Assembly (NCBI RefSeq): GCF_023074835.1
Contig: NZ_JALLGW010000001.1
Coordinates: 2,914,001-2,978,000, forward strand
Origin: Halomarina salina
GTDB lineage: Archaea > Halobacteriota > Halobacteria > Halobacteriales > Haloarculaceae
Length of the DNA stretch: 64,000 nucleotides
Reading direction: 5' to 3'
Of the stretch, positions 1 through 7,621 are shown piece by piece; within the stretch, counting starts at the first letter, position 1, and the number at the start of each line of letters is the position of its first letter. The notes beneath the pieces are model-generated. The model had not been told where the DNA came from. It saw nothing but the letters and a program-made list of their open reading frames with translations, and ran no database searches. The position numbers and the translations under genes are program-made.

Positions 1-1
1 C

Positions 2-106
2 TTCCGCATCGTCGACGGGGCCGACGAGGTCCACAAGCGCGTCATCGCCCGCGACGCCTTCGAGGAGGCCGACGACCCGGCAATCGAGAACACGGTCACG
101 TTCTAG
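2..106 (+). CDS. acyl-CoA dehydrogenase, C-terminal fragment (gene enters from the left)
   Basis: Only the last 34 codons lie in the window, ending in TAG at 104-106. The peptide starts FRIVDGADEVHKRVIAR, which matches the end of acyl-CoA dehydrogenases, where an R-I-x-x-G-x-x-E-x segment near the C-terminus is conserved. The complete paralogue at 7622-8860 ends in the comparable RIVEGADEIQLNTVAKQM. The family oxidises acyl-CoA to enoyl-CoA with FAD and passes electrons to ETF. The assignment rests on this short tail alone, so the substrate cannot be judged. It fits the other acyl-CoA genes further right. Confidence 0.75.
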   Translation, partial: FRIVDGADEVHKRVIARDAFEEADDPAIENTVTF

Positions 107-446
107 CACCACCTTTTGCTGCACTCGCGTGCTGGCGGCCTCCGGCCGCCAGCGGCTCGCTGGCAAAAGCTCTCCCAGTAAGCGCGCGGGACTCCGTCCC
201 GCTGGCAACCGGCGGCTTCGCCGCCGGTGACGTTCACGAGAGCGAAGCTCTCGTGTGCCAGCCGAAACCAACGGTTTCGGCGACGAAGCTTCTGGGAGCC
301 TGTGAGACGCGAAGCGTCACACAATGGGACCAAAAGCGCTACGCGCTCCCTCCGGTCGCGCTTGCGTTCGCTCGCGGCACAGCAGAAGAGCCAACCGCTA
401 AAGCACAGCACCGATCCGCAATCGCACGGCACCGCGACCGCCCTGC
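107..446. repeat. gene-free spacer with an array of seven triloop hairpins
   Basis: This 340-base gap lies between two convergent genes. Perfect or near-perfect hairpins follow one another, each with a 3-nt loop: 131-153 (10-bp stem), overlapping 148-164 (7 bp), 186-202 (7 bp), 208-228 (9 bp), 235-255 (9 bp), 261-281 (9 bp), 301-323 (5+4 bp around an A-A mismatch) and 335-347 (5 bp). The stem sequences differ while the geometry is kept. Longer-range pairings also exist: 114-119 with 163-168 and 172-178 with 291-297. It could act as a two-way terminator or mRNA 3'-end structure. No protein-like frame is visible. Confidence 0.75.
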
Positions 447-1301
447 TCACTCGACTGCTTTGAGTGGCGTCGAGTCGCTCCGGTACGCCTCGAACGTCCG
501 TTCCGCCCACTCGCGGGCGGTGCGGTCGTCGGAGTCGACGAACACCCGGAGGGTGCCGGTGTCCTCGTCGTAGCCGCCGATGCCGACGCAGTCGTCCAGA
601 ATCAGGAGCCCGTACGGGAACGCCTCGCGGGAGTAGAGCGTCAACTGTCCGGACTCGCGCAGGTCCTCGACGCGGTCCGGGTACGCCGCGGTCAGCGAGT
701 CGATGGACGAGGGGAGACCGATGAGTTCGACGTCCATCGCGCCGAAGAGGCGGTCGTAGAACGCGGTGACGCCGGGCGGGACCATCGCCGTCGCGTTGAA
801 CCCCCGGAGCGTCGTCGAGTCGCCGACGAGGTCGAGGATGCGCCGCAGCGGCCGGAACGGGTCGTCCGGGTCGGCGACGGTGACGGTGGCCTCCGCGAAC
901 GGTTCGACGACGAACTCCTGGTGGTCCTCGCAGATGCTGTCGAGCAACGGTGCGAGGCGGCGGGCCGCGACGACGTTGTACTCCAGTCGGAGCACCTCCT
1001 CGGCGGCCACCTGTCCGGGGCCGGTGAGTTCGTAGCCCCCCGCGACCCGACGGGCGTACCCCTCGTCGTCCAGCCAGCGGGTGAACCGGTGGCTGGTCGC
1101 CCGCGAGACGCCGAGGTGCGCTTCGATGTCGCGGTGGTCGAGCGGCGCGTGGACGAACAGCGCTTCGAGCACCGGCCCGTGGCGCACCACCTCGACCAGG
1201 TCGTCGGTCGACAGTCGGTCGCCGCGCTCGGCCAACCGCTGGCCGATGGCCCGTCGGGCCACCACCTCCTCGAAGAACTCGTCGAACAGTTGTGATGTCA
1301 T
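447..1301 (-). CDS. helix-turn-helix transcriptional regulator, FilR1/methanogenesis-regulator-like
   Basis: The protein has 284 residues. The N-terminal 90 residues carry a winged helix (residues about 35-75, with LGVSRATSHRFTRWLDDEG as recognition helix and wing). The remaining 190 residues resemble the C-terminal domain of predicted archaeal regulators of the COG4742 type (FilR1 domain), thought to sense a small molecule. The ATG at 1301 is preferred because the sequence becomes protein-like there; an upstream ATG at 1364 would add 21 arginine-rich residues. A TATA-like element (GTTATGCG, bottom strand) near 1361-1368 and a perfect palindrome at 1372-1386 lie upstream, suggesting autoregulation. 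It is divergent from the methyltransferase-MFS operon, a likely target. Confidence 0.8.
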   Translation of the reverse strand: MTSQLFDEFFEEVVARRAIGQRLAERGDRLSTDDLVEVVRHGPVLEALFVHAPLDHRDIEAHLGVSRATSHRFTRWLDDEGYARRVAGGYELTGPGQVAAEEVLRLEYNVVAARRLAPLLDSICEDHQEFVVEPFAEATVTVADPDDPFRPLRRILDLVGDSTTLRGFNATAMVPPGVTAFYDRLFGAMDVELIGLPSSIDSLTAAYPDRVEDLRESGQLTLYSREAFPYGLLILDDCVGIGGYDEDTGTLRVFVDSDDRTAREWAERTFEAYRSDSTPLKAVE

Positions 1302-1360
1302 CAGTGTCGCGGACCCGCCGGTCGGGCCGCGCCTCCGAGTGAGTGGTACGGTAGCGACGC

Positions 1361-1386
1361 GCATAACGCTATCTCACGCCGTGAGA
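1361..1386. promoter_or_regulatory. TATA-like element plus perfect TCTCACG-C-CGTGAGA palindrome
   Basis: Positions 1372-1386 form a perfect 7-1-7 inverted repeat with core TCACGCCGTGA (1374-1384). It directly abuts a TATA-like element of the leftward regulator gene and lies about 110 bases before the rightward methyltransferase start. The same 11-bp core recurs at 33654-33664. Placement suggests an operator for the divergent pair; the binding protein is not known. Confidence 0.6.
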
Positions 1387-1491
1387 CGGGTCTTATCCGG
1401 TGGGAACTGTCTCCGACGGCGGACGCACGGAACCGCCCCGAGCGCCCGCACGGTAGATGACTACAACCGGAGCAGTCGCCTACGAGCGGCC

Positions 1492-2631
1492 ATGGCAATC
1501 GACTCACAGGCCACGGCCGAAGCGTTCGCGGAACGACTGTTCGAGGCGGCGGTCGGCACGCTCGACCTCTACGGGGTGTACCTCGGAGACGAACTCGGCT
1601 ACTACCGGGCGCTCGCCGACGGCGCGCTGACCACCGGCGAACTCGCCGAGCGAACGGGCACCGACCAGCGCTACACCCACGAGTGGTGCGAACAGCAGGT
1701 GACGACGGGCATCCTGCGCGTGGACGACCCGAGTGCGCCCCCCGAGGAGCGTCGCTACGAACTCCCGCCGGCACACGTCGAACCGCTGGTCGACGACGAG
1801 AGCCTGAACTTCGTCGCCCCGTTCGGTCAGCTCGTCGTCGGGTCGATGGCCCCACGCGAGGCGATTCTCGAGGCGTACCGAACCGGGCAGGGCGTCCCCT
1901 ACGAGTCCTACGGGCGCGTGTTCCGCGAAGGTCAGTCGCGGATGAACCGCCCGGCGTTCCTCTCCTCGCTCGGCGAGGAGTGGCTGCCCGCGATTCCGGA
2001 CGTCGACGACCGCCTGCGCTCGGAGTCGCCGTCGCCCGCCCGCGTCGCCGACATCGGCTGTGGCGGCGGCTGGTCGTGTATCGGCATCGCCCGGTCGTAT
2101 CCGTCGGTCCACGTCGACGGCTACGACCTCGACGAGGCGTCGGTCGAGATGGCGCGCGAGAACGTCCGCGAGGCCGGACTCGACGACCGCATCACCGTCC
2201 ATCACGCCGACGCGAGCGAGGCCATCGACGGCCGGTACGACCTCGTAGTGGCGTTCGAGTGCGTCCACGACATGTCCGACCCGGTCGGCGCGCTGGAGAC
2301 GATGGCCGACCTCGCGCGCCCGGACGGGACCGTCCTCGTCGTGGACGAACGCGTCGGCGAGCAGTTCGGCCACCCGACCGACGTCGAGCCGATGATGTAC
2401 GGCTGGTCCATCGTCCACTGCCTCCCGGTCGGCCTCGTCGACGACCCCTCGGCGGCGACGGGCACGGTGATGCGCGCCGACACGTTCCGCGAGTACGCCG
2501 CGGCGGCGGGCGTCGAGGACGTCGACGTGCTACCCATCGAGAACGACTTCTTCCAGTTCTACCGGTTCACGCCCGGTGAGGCGGACGCGTCGACGCGGGA
2601 GCGAGCCACCGAGGTGGAGTACGGACGATGA
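1492..2631 (+). CDS. class I SAM-dependent methyltransferase with N-terminal winged helix
   Basis: This 379-residue protein has a winged-helix-like front part (residues about 15-75, ALTTGELAERTGTDQRYTHEW) of the type used for dimerisation in small-molecule methyltransferases. The Rossmann methyltransferase domain follows, with the glycine-rich SAM motif DIGCGGGWSCIGIA near residue 187 and the acidic ribose ligand in VDGYDLDEASVEMA. It probably methylates a small metabolite; the substrate is unknown. The ATG at 1492 is chosen because upstream in-frame sequence lies antisense to the neighbouring regulator. The last bases overlap the MFS gene by 4 nt (ATGA), so the two are translationally coupled. 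Confidence 0.85.
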   Translation: MAIDSQATAEAFAERLFEAAVGTLDLYGVYLGDELGYYRALADGALTTGELAERTGTDQRYTHEWCEQQVTTGILRVDDPSAPPEERRYELPPAHVEPLVDDESLNFVAPFGQLVVGSMAPREAILEAYRTGQGVPYESYGRVFREGQSRMNRPAFLSSLGEEWLPAIPDVDDRLRSESPSPARVADIGCGGGWSCIGIARSYPSVHVDGYDLDEASVEMARENVREAGLDDRITVHHADASEAIDGRYDLVVAFECVHDMSDPVGALETMADLARPDGTVLVVDERVGEQFGHPTDVEPMMYGWSIVHCLPVGLVDDPSAATGTVMRADTFREYAAAAGVEDVDVLPIENDFFQFYRFTPGEADASTRERATEVEYGR

Positions 2632-3863
2632 GCACGCGACTCGCCGAGCGGACTGCCAGGATTCCGTGGGACTCCCCGACGGTCAGGGTCGTGCTCGCGA
2701 GCACGTTCCTCGCGCCGCTGGGCGTCCCGCTGATAAGCCCCGCGTTGCCGGTCGTCCGGGACGCGTTCGGCGTCGGTGACGCGCAGGCCAGTCTGCTCGT
2801 CTCCGCGTACTTCCTGACGGGCATCCTGCTCTCGCCGTTCATCGGCGCGCTCACCGACCGCATCGGGCGGCAGCGCGTCCTCGTCGGGAGCCTGCTCGTG
2901 TTCGGCCTGACCGGCGGCGCGATAGCGGCCGCACCATCCTTCGAGTGGGTCGTCGGCCTCCGCGTCGTCCAGGGCACCGCCGCGGCGGGCATCTTCGTGA
3001 CGACGGTGACGCTCATCGCCGACGCCTACGAGGGCGCACAGCGCAACGCGGTCCTCGGCGCGAACATCGCCGTCCTGTCCGGTGGGGCCGCACTCTTCCC
3101 CGTCGTCGGGGGAGCGCTCGTCGCCATCTCGTGGAACACGCCGTTCCTGCTCTACCTCGTGGCGCTCCCGATGGCGCTCGTCGCGTGGACGACGCTCGAC
3201 GAGTCGGTCGGCGTCAACGACCGCCGCGGGTTCGCGTACGTCCGTGGTGCGCTGTCGTCGCTGCCCGCCGTCGACGCGGTGGCGCTGTACGGTGCGGCGT
3301 TCGGCCTCGAACTGCTGCTGTTCGGCTCCATCGTCACGGGCGTGCCGTTCCTGCTGGCCGCCGAGGGCGTGCTTCCAGTGATTATCGGGTTGGTGTTACT
3401 CTCGGTGGAGCTCGCCGCGATACCCGTCTCGATGCTCAACGGGCGGTTCGCCGAGCGGTTCACGAACGAGCACCTCATCGCGGCCGGGTTCGCCTGCTTC
3501 GGCGTGGGGCTGTCCGTGATGTGGGTTGCGCCCTCCGTCGCCGTCGTCGCCGCGGGTGCGTTCGTCTTCGGCGCGGGCCTCGGACTGTCGATGCCCGCCA
3601 TCGACGCCGCCGTGAGCGGCCTCGTGACCGCCGAGCACCGCGCGGGCGCGCTCAGCCTGCGCAACAGCGCGACGTTCCTCGGCCGGGCGACCGGTCCCGT
3701 CCTGTTCGCGGGCATCGCCGCGACGACCGGCTACGGCCCGCTGCTCCTGACCGGAGCGGCGATAGCGGTGCTGTCGGGTGGACTGGCGCTCCTCGTCGGA
3801 CGTGTGGTCCGCCGTCGACGGGTGCCCGTCGAGGAGGTCGACCGCCCCGCCCGCGGGGTCTGA
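2628..3863 (+). CDS. MFS transporter, drug-efflux type
   Basis: The 411-residue polytopic membrane protein shows about 12 hydrophobic segments. The major-facilitator loop signature after the second helix reads GALTDRIGRQRVLVGS (residues about 78-93). Such proteins use the proton or ion gradient to move small molecules across the cytoplasmic membrane. The ATGA overlap with the upstream methyltransferase indicates one operon, so the transporter may export the methylated product or its precursor; that link is inference. The divergent HTH regulator at 447-1301 is a plausible controller. Confidence 0.85.
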   Translation: MSTRLAERTARIPWDSPTVRVVLASTFLAPLGVPLISPALPVVRDAFGVGDAQASLLVSAYFLTGILLSPFIGALTDRIGRQRVLVGSLLVFGLTGGAIAAAPSFEWVVGLRVVQGTAAAGIFVTTVTLIADAYEGAQRNAVLGANIAVLSGGAALFPVVGGALVAISWNTPFLLYLVALPMALVAWTTLDESVGVNDRRGFAYVRGALSSLPAVDAVALYGAAFGLELLLFGSIVTGVPFLLAAEGVLPVIIGLVLLSVELAAIPVSMLNGRFAERFTNEHLIAAGFACFGVGLSVMWVAPSVAVVAAGAFVFGAGLGLSMPAIDAAVSGLVTAEHRAGALSLRNSATFLGRATGPVLFAGIAATTGYGPLLLTGAAIAVLSGGLALLVGRVVRRRRVPVEEVDRPARGV

Positions 3864-3943
3864 GCCTCGACCGTGGATAGGTGGCCGACGGGGTCATCCC
3901 CCCGGCCGATAGCGTTTTTCCGTCTCGTGACCTTCCCGGTGGC

Positions 3944-4159
3944 ATGGCATCCGGCACCGGCGAGACGGTCGAGGAGGCGGTCCAGCAGTGGGCGTCCCAG
4001 CGCTTCGCGGAACGACACTCGGTCGGCGGCATCGACCCCGGCGGCCCGAACGAGGGCGACCACGAGGTGTCGGTCAAACTCGTCAGGACCGGCGAGACCG
4101 AGCAGTTCACCCTCACCGTCACGGAGTCGGCGGGCAACTGGGTCGCGCGGGACGCGTAG
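3944..4159 (+). CDS. small conserved-type haloarchaeal protein of unknown function
   Basis: This 71-residue acidic protein begins MASGTGETVEEAVQQWASQR. It has a predicted helix followed by strands (HEVSVKLVRTGE, QFTLTVTES, NWVARDA). No catalytic motif or membrane segment is present. The ATG at 3944 sits 27 nt behind a T-rich promoter element (GCGTTTTTCC, about 3912-3921), as expected for a leaderless haloarchaeal gene, which supports this start over the upstream one at 3881. I do not recognise the family. Confidence 0.6.
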   Translation: MASGTGETVEEAVQQWASQRFAERHSVGGIDPGGPNEGDHEVSVKLVRTGETEQFTLTVTESAGNWVARDA

Positions 4160-4214
4160 TCCGACTCCGTCGACGCTCAGTCGGGCTTTTCTACCGGGGG
4201 GTCGAACGCCGCCC

Positions 4215-4964
4215 ATGACCGACGACGCAGTCGACTCGCTCGCCAGCGAGATACGCGACGCCGAGGCCGTCGTCGCGTTCACCGGCGCGGGCGTCTCGAC
4301 GGCCTCCGGCATCCCCGACTTCCGCGGCGAGGACGGTCTCTGGAACCGCTACGACGTGGACGACTTCCACGTCCGGCGACTCCGGGCGGACCCGGCCGGA
4401 TTCTGGGCAGACCGCCTCGACCTCGCCGAGGAACTGTACGCCGACGCCGGCCCGAACGCCGCCCACGAGGCGCTCGCCCGACTCGAAGAGGCGGGCCACG
4501 TCGAGGCCGTCGTCACGCAGAACGTCGACGGCCTCCACCACGCGGCGGGCAGCGAGTCGGTGATCGAACTACACGGCAACGGGTCGCGCGTCGCCTGTCT
4601 CGACTGCGGGGAGCGGTTCGACGCCGAGAGCGTTCGGGAACGAGTCCGCGGGGGTGAGCGACCGCCGACCTGCGACTGCGGCGGCCTGCTGAAACCCGAC
4701 GTGGTGCTGTTCGGCGAGCAGTTGCCCGAGGCGGCGATGCTCCGGGCGCAGTCGCTCGCCGAGGGCGCGGACGTGTTCCTCGCCGTCGGGTCGTCGCTGT
4801 CGGTCGAACCGGCAGCGGGTCTCCCGCGGGCCGCCGAGCGACGCGGCGCGACGCTCGCCGTCGTCAACCTCGACGAGACCCCGCTGTCCGACCGGGCGGC
4901 TTACGACCTCCGGGCGGACGTGACCGACGTCCTGCCGCGACTGGCCGACGCCGTGCTCGATTAG
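4215..4964 (+). CDS. Sir2-family NAD-dependent protein deacylase (sirtuin)
   Basis: At 249 residues it matches prokaryotic sirtuin length. The NAD-binding motif GAGVSTASGIPDFRG (residues about 24-38), TQNVDGLH (101-108), the catalytic histidine in IELHGN (His120) and four zinc cysteines (C128, C131, C153, C155) are all present, so it should be active. It removes acyl groups from lysines, forming nicotinamide and O-acyl-ADP-ribose; in archaea Alba and acyl-CoA synthetases are considered substrates. An AMP-forming acyl-CoA ligase is encoded at 9334-10953. A TATA-like GCTTTTCTA lies about 22-30 nt before the ATG. Confidence 0.93.
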   Translation: MTDDAVDSLASEIRDAEAVVAFTGAGVSTASGIPDFRGEDGLWNRYDVDDFHVRRLRADPAGFWADRLDLAEELYADAGPNAAHEALARLEEAGHVEAVVTQNVDGLHHAAGSESVIELHGNGSRVACLDCGERFDAESVRERVRGGERPPTCDCGGLLKPDVVLFGEQLPEAAMLRAQSLAEGADVFLAVGSSLSVEPAAGLPRAAERRGATLAVVNLDETPLSDRAAYDLRADVTDVLPRLADAVLD

Positions 4965-5060
4965 GTGAGCTGCGGACTGGCCGACCGAGCTGTCGACCGA
5001 CCTGTCGGGCGGAGCGTCACCTCGACCAAGCTATTTGAGTGGTGCGCGTGGACGAATCGC

Positions 5061-5462
5061 ATGGACTACGCAATCGTCCACACCGACGACGTCGACGTGG
5101 TCGACCTCTCGGCAGTCGAGGAGATACCGCCGGACCACGACATCCGCCCCATCGACGACGCCCTGGGCGCGGAGAACGCGGCCGTGAAACTCTGGTACAT
5201 CGACCCCGGCGAGGAGATCAGCTACCACGCCCACAGCGAACAGGAGGAACTGTTCTACGTGCTGGAGGGGACGTTCTCGGTGAAGATCGGCAAGTCGGGC
5301 GACGAGGAGTTCCGGGAGATCGGGCCGGGAACGTTCTACCGGGCCGGTCCTGGCATCGGCCACGGCCACCGGAACGTGGGTGACGAACAGGGAGTGGTGC
5401 TCGCAATCGGTGCCCCCGCCGTCGACGACCCGGGTCAGGACCCACACTCCCTCGACGAGTAG
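5061..5462 (+). CDS. cupin-domain protein
   Basis: The 133-residue single-domain cupin has motif 1 (YHAHSEQEELFYVLEG, residues about 54-69) with the usual histidine/glutamate metal ligands. Motif 2 follows later (GTFYRAGPGIGHGHRN), also with histidines. It is probably a metal-binding barrel, either a small isomerase/dioxygenase or a sensor; the substrate is unknown. The start is supported by a TATA element (GCTATTTGAG, about 5029-5038) 26-32 nt upstream. It stands alone, downstream of the sirtuin and convergent with the small zinc protein gene. Confidence 0.85.
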   Translation: MDYAIVHTDDVDVVDLSAVEEIPPDHDIRPIDDALGAENAAVKLWYIDPGEEISYHAHSEQEELFYVLEGTFSVKIGKSGDEEFREIGPGTFYRAGPGIGHGHRNVGDEQGVVLAIGAPAVDDPGQDPHSLDE

Positions 5463-5518
5463 GCGCGCCTCGGGGCGTGGGCCTTTGTCAGGAACCGCGA
5501 GAGGGGAGCTACCGACGT

Positions 5519-5677
5519 TCAGTTGCCGCGCGAGGAGCGCGCTTCACGTATCTCTGCACCGTCTCGGAGTTTGTCTTCACAGTTCGGACAGACCCGGACG
5601 GTCTCCATCCCGTCCGGCGCGAACACCCGAACGTACGCCTCCGTGACGAAGGAACTACAGTTCTGGCAGGTAGCCAT
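5519..5677 (-). CDS. small CxxC zinc-binding protein (52 residues)
   Basis: A short reverse-strand frame starts MATCQNCSSFVTEAYVRVF and continues to a second knuckle (VRVCPNCEDKLR). The two CxxC pairs, about 26 residues apart, form a four-cysteine zinc site, as in tiny zinc-ribbon proteins widespread in haloarchaea. The start is supported by a palindromic TATA element GTATATAC at 5701-5708, 24-31 nt upstream, typical of a leaderless mRNA. The function is unknown; a role in nucleic-acid or protein binding is a guess. It is convergent with the cupin gene and followed upstream by the glutaredoxin gene on the same strand. Confidence 0.82.
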   Translation of the reverse strand: MATCQNCSSFVTEAYVRVFAPDGMETVRVCPNCEDKLRDGAEIREARSSRGN

Positions 5678-5818
5678 GCTCGACCGTTGCCAACACGGAC
5701 GTATATACCTGTGTCACTCGGACTGAAATGACACGCCCGACTCCCCCATACAACCGGCAAGAATCGCTTCTGATGGCTCGGACGCCCCTCGACAGGACCC
5801 CCAGACTCGGTGAAGGCT

Positions 5819-6061
5819 TCAGTTCGCGTAGGACGTGTCGAGGTACTCGACGATGCGTTCGGACTCGGCCATCGTCAGCCCCCGCGAGTCGTCGACGAGG
5901 ACCGGGACGCCGCGCTGCCCCGAGACGCGTTTCACCTCGTCGCGCTTGGAGTGGAGGCCCTCGACCCAGACGCTCTCGAACTCCTGGTCGAGTTCCTCCA
6001 GTCGGTCGACGACGAGTTCGCAGTACGGACAGCCCTCCAGCCGGTACAGCGTGAGGCTCAT
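5819..6061 (-). CDS. glutaredoxin family protein
   Basis: The 80-residue thioredoxin-fold protein has the redox motif EGCPYCELVVDRL (CPYC at residues about 9-12) and the cis-proline segment RGVPVLVDDSRG. These are enough to call a dithiol glutaredoxin-like protein. It probably exchanges electrons with low-molecular thiols (gamma-glutamylcysteine in haloarchaea) or handles Fe-S clusters. The start MSLTLYRLEG at 6061 is chosen over an ORF start nine codons upstream because the fold begins there. It is divergent from the redoxin gene at 6137, with only 75 bases between the two starts, so the promoters are very close. Confidence 0.88.
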   Translation of the reverse strand: MSLTLYRLEGCPYCELVVDRLEELDQEFESVWVEGLHSKRDEVKRVSGQRGVPVLVDDSRGLTMAESERIVEYLDTSYAN

Positions 6062-6136
6062 GTCGGCGACGACGGGCTGCGGGGGCAAAAACCCACGCGC
6101 ACCGGGTTTTTTGCTCCGACCGGCCGACGGGGAGCC

Positions 6137-6643
6137 ATGCCACCCGAGGTGGGCGACACCGCCCCCGACTTCGAGACGCTACTGTGTGACGGCGAGACGT
6201 TCCGGGCCACGCCGTTCTCCGAGGTCTGTTCGGCGACCGACGACGAGCGCGAGGAGCGGCCCGCGGGCGCGGTGCTCGTGTTCTCCGCGTTCGCCTTCTC
6301 CGCCATCGCGGAGAACTGGTGGAAGCAGTACGACCGGCAGGGGTGGGACGAGTTCGCCGTCCCCGTCGTCGGCGTCAGTCGAGACGGCCCGTACGCTCAG
6401 AACGCGTTCCTCCGGTATCTCGACAGTCCGTTCCGACTCTACGCCGACACCGACGCCGTCGCCGGCGAGGCGTACGATCTTCTGACCGAGCGCCACGGGA
6501 TGGACGGGGTCACGACCCCGATGCGGGCCACCTTCGTCGTCGGCGAGCGTCGAGAAGTCGTGTATCGGTGGGTCGCCGACGACTGGATCTCCCCAGCGCC
6601 GCGCGACGAGGTCGCCGATGCCGTCGCGTCGCTGGGGGAGTAG
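6137..6643 (+). CDS. redoxin/peroxiredoxin-fold protein lacking the peroxidatic cysteine
   Basis: The 168-residue protein starts MPPEVGDTAPDFETLLCDGE, the AhpC/TSA family opening (G-x-x-A-P-D-F). The strand after it reads VLVFSAFAFSAIAENWWKQY, where active peroxiredoxins have P-x-x-x-T-x-x-C. No cysteine is present there; only two cysteines occur near the N-terminus (about residues 17 and 31). It is therefore unlikely to be a classical peroxidase; a redox sensor or inactive relative is possible. The leaderless start is supported by GGTTTTTTGC about 25-32 nt upstream. It is divergent from glutaredoxin. Confidence 0.8.
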   Translation: MPPEVGDTAPDFETLLCDGETFRATPFSEVCSATDDEREERPAGAVLVFSAFAFSAIAENWWKQYDRQGWDEFAVPVVGVSRDGPYAQNAFLRYLDSPFRLYADTDAVAGEAYDLLTERHGMDGVTTPMRATFVVGERREVVYRWVADDWISPAPRDEVADAVASLGE

Positions 6644-6736
6644 ACGGACGGGCGAATTCGATACGGGGTGAACGTGGACGGAACGGCGAGCGTTCGAAGC
6701 CCGCGAAAACGGAGTGGATCGGGCGATTCGGCGAAC

Positions 6737-7501
6737 TCAGATGCCGCCGGTCGCGCCGCTGCCGGGCGTCTGCGGGTCGGCGGCGGGCGCTTCGGGCGAC
6801 TCCTCGTCGTCGGTGGCGCGCAGCGTGTTGTAGGCGGTGGCGAGCACCGCGAGGCCGAAGACCGTCGAGATGGCGCTGGCGGCCTGCCCGAGCACCAGGG
6901 CGATGGTGCCGCCGACGAAGCCGACGATGCCGAACGCGATGCCGATACCGATGCCGACGACGAACATCAGGAGGCCGAGCACGAACAGGCTCAGGCGGTT
7001 ACCGCGGGTGAGCGCCCAGCTGCTGCGCATCCCGGCGACGAAGCTCTGGTCCTCCACCGCGACGAACACGGTCCAGAACGCGAGCGCCACCAGCAGGAAG
7101 AACCCGGGGACGATTAGCGCGACGAACCCGAACGCGACGAGGATTGCGAACACGATGGTCCCGACGAAGACGTTGAGCCACGCCCAGCCCATCCGGTGGG
7201 TGAACGCCTCGCGGGGCAGGGTCTCGGTCTCGTCGCTCACGAGGATGCGCGTCGCACCGATGACGACGACCATGCCGAGCACGCTGAGTGCGAGCGACAG
7301 CAGGCTAGCGCCCAGTGTCGGTGCGACGAACTCGACGGCTGCCGGGTCGGCGGGGTCAAAGACGACGAGTCGGTCGAGCCCGAGGTCGACCAGCGCCGTC
7401 GCCAGCCCGATGACGAACAGGACGGCCATCAGTACGAGGCCGTTGCGGGTCACCGCGCGGCGGATGCCGCGCTCTGCAGTGTCGAGTACTTGAATAGACA
7501 T
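6737..7501 (-). CDS. polytopic membrane protein (haloarchaeal, unknown function)
   Basis: The 254 residues form about five to six hydrophobic helices rich in G, V, A and L, with a short acidic tail (DDEESPEAPAADPQT). The arrangement resembles the haloarchaeal DUF7847-type or glycerophosphodiesterase-membrane-domain family, including an amphipathic segment before a transmembrane helix (GMRSSWALTRGNRLSLFVLG). No enzymatic motif is visible. The start MSIQVLDTAERG at 7501 fits a TATA element (GATATACTC on the bottom strand, about 7523-7532). It is transcribed alone or with the gene to its right. Confidence 0.75.
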   Translation of the reverse strand: MSIQVLDTAERGIRRAVTRNGLVLMAVLFVIGLATALVDLGLDRLVVFDPADPAAVEFVAPTLGASLLSLALSVLGMVVVIGATRILVSDETETLPREAFTHRMGWAWLNVFVGTIVFAILVAFGFVALIVPGFFLLVALAFWTVFVAVEDQSFVAGMRSSWALTRGNRLSLFVLGLLMFVVGIGIGIAFGIVGFVGGTIALVLGQAASAISTVFGLAVLATAYNTLRATDDEESPEAPAADPQTPGSGATGGI

Positions 7502-7621
7502 TACAGTCGTATATGGGCCGTTCGAGTATATCTCCCTGTCGGCAGTCCTCAGACACCGAGTCGGGGGATTAGCCACTCTGCACACAGAGAGAGCAGACCC
7601 GAATTCGACCGCCCGTCCCGA

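Noticed and set aside
131-347. Hairpin array considered as a CRISPR array
   Set aside because: The stems differ from unit to unit, there are no constant repeats with unique spacers, and no cas genes are in the window.
1301-1364. Longer start for the first HTH regulator (adds MRVATVPLTRRRGPTGG and onward)
   Set aside because: The added residues are basic and unlike the rest, and the ATG at 1364 falls inside the only TATA-like element.
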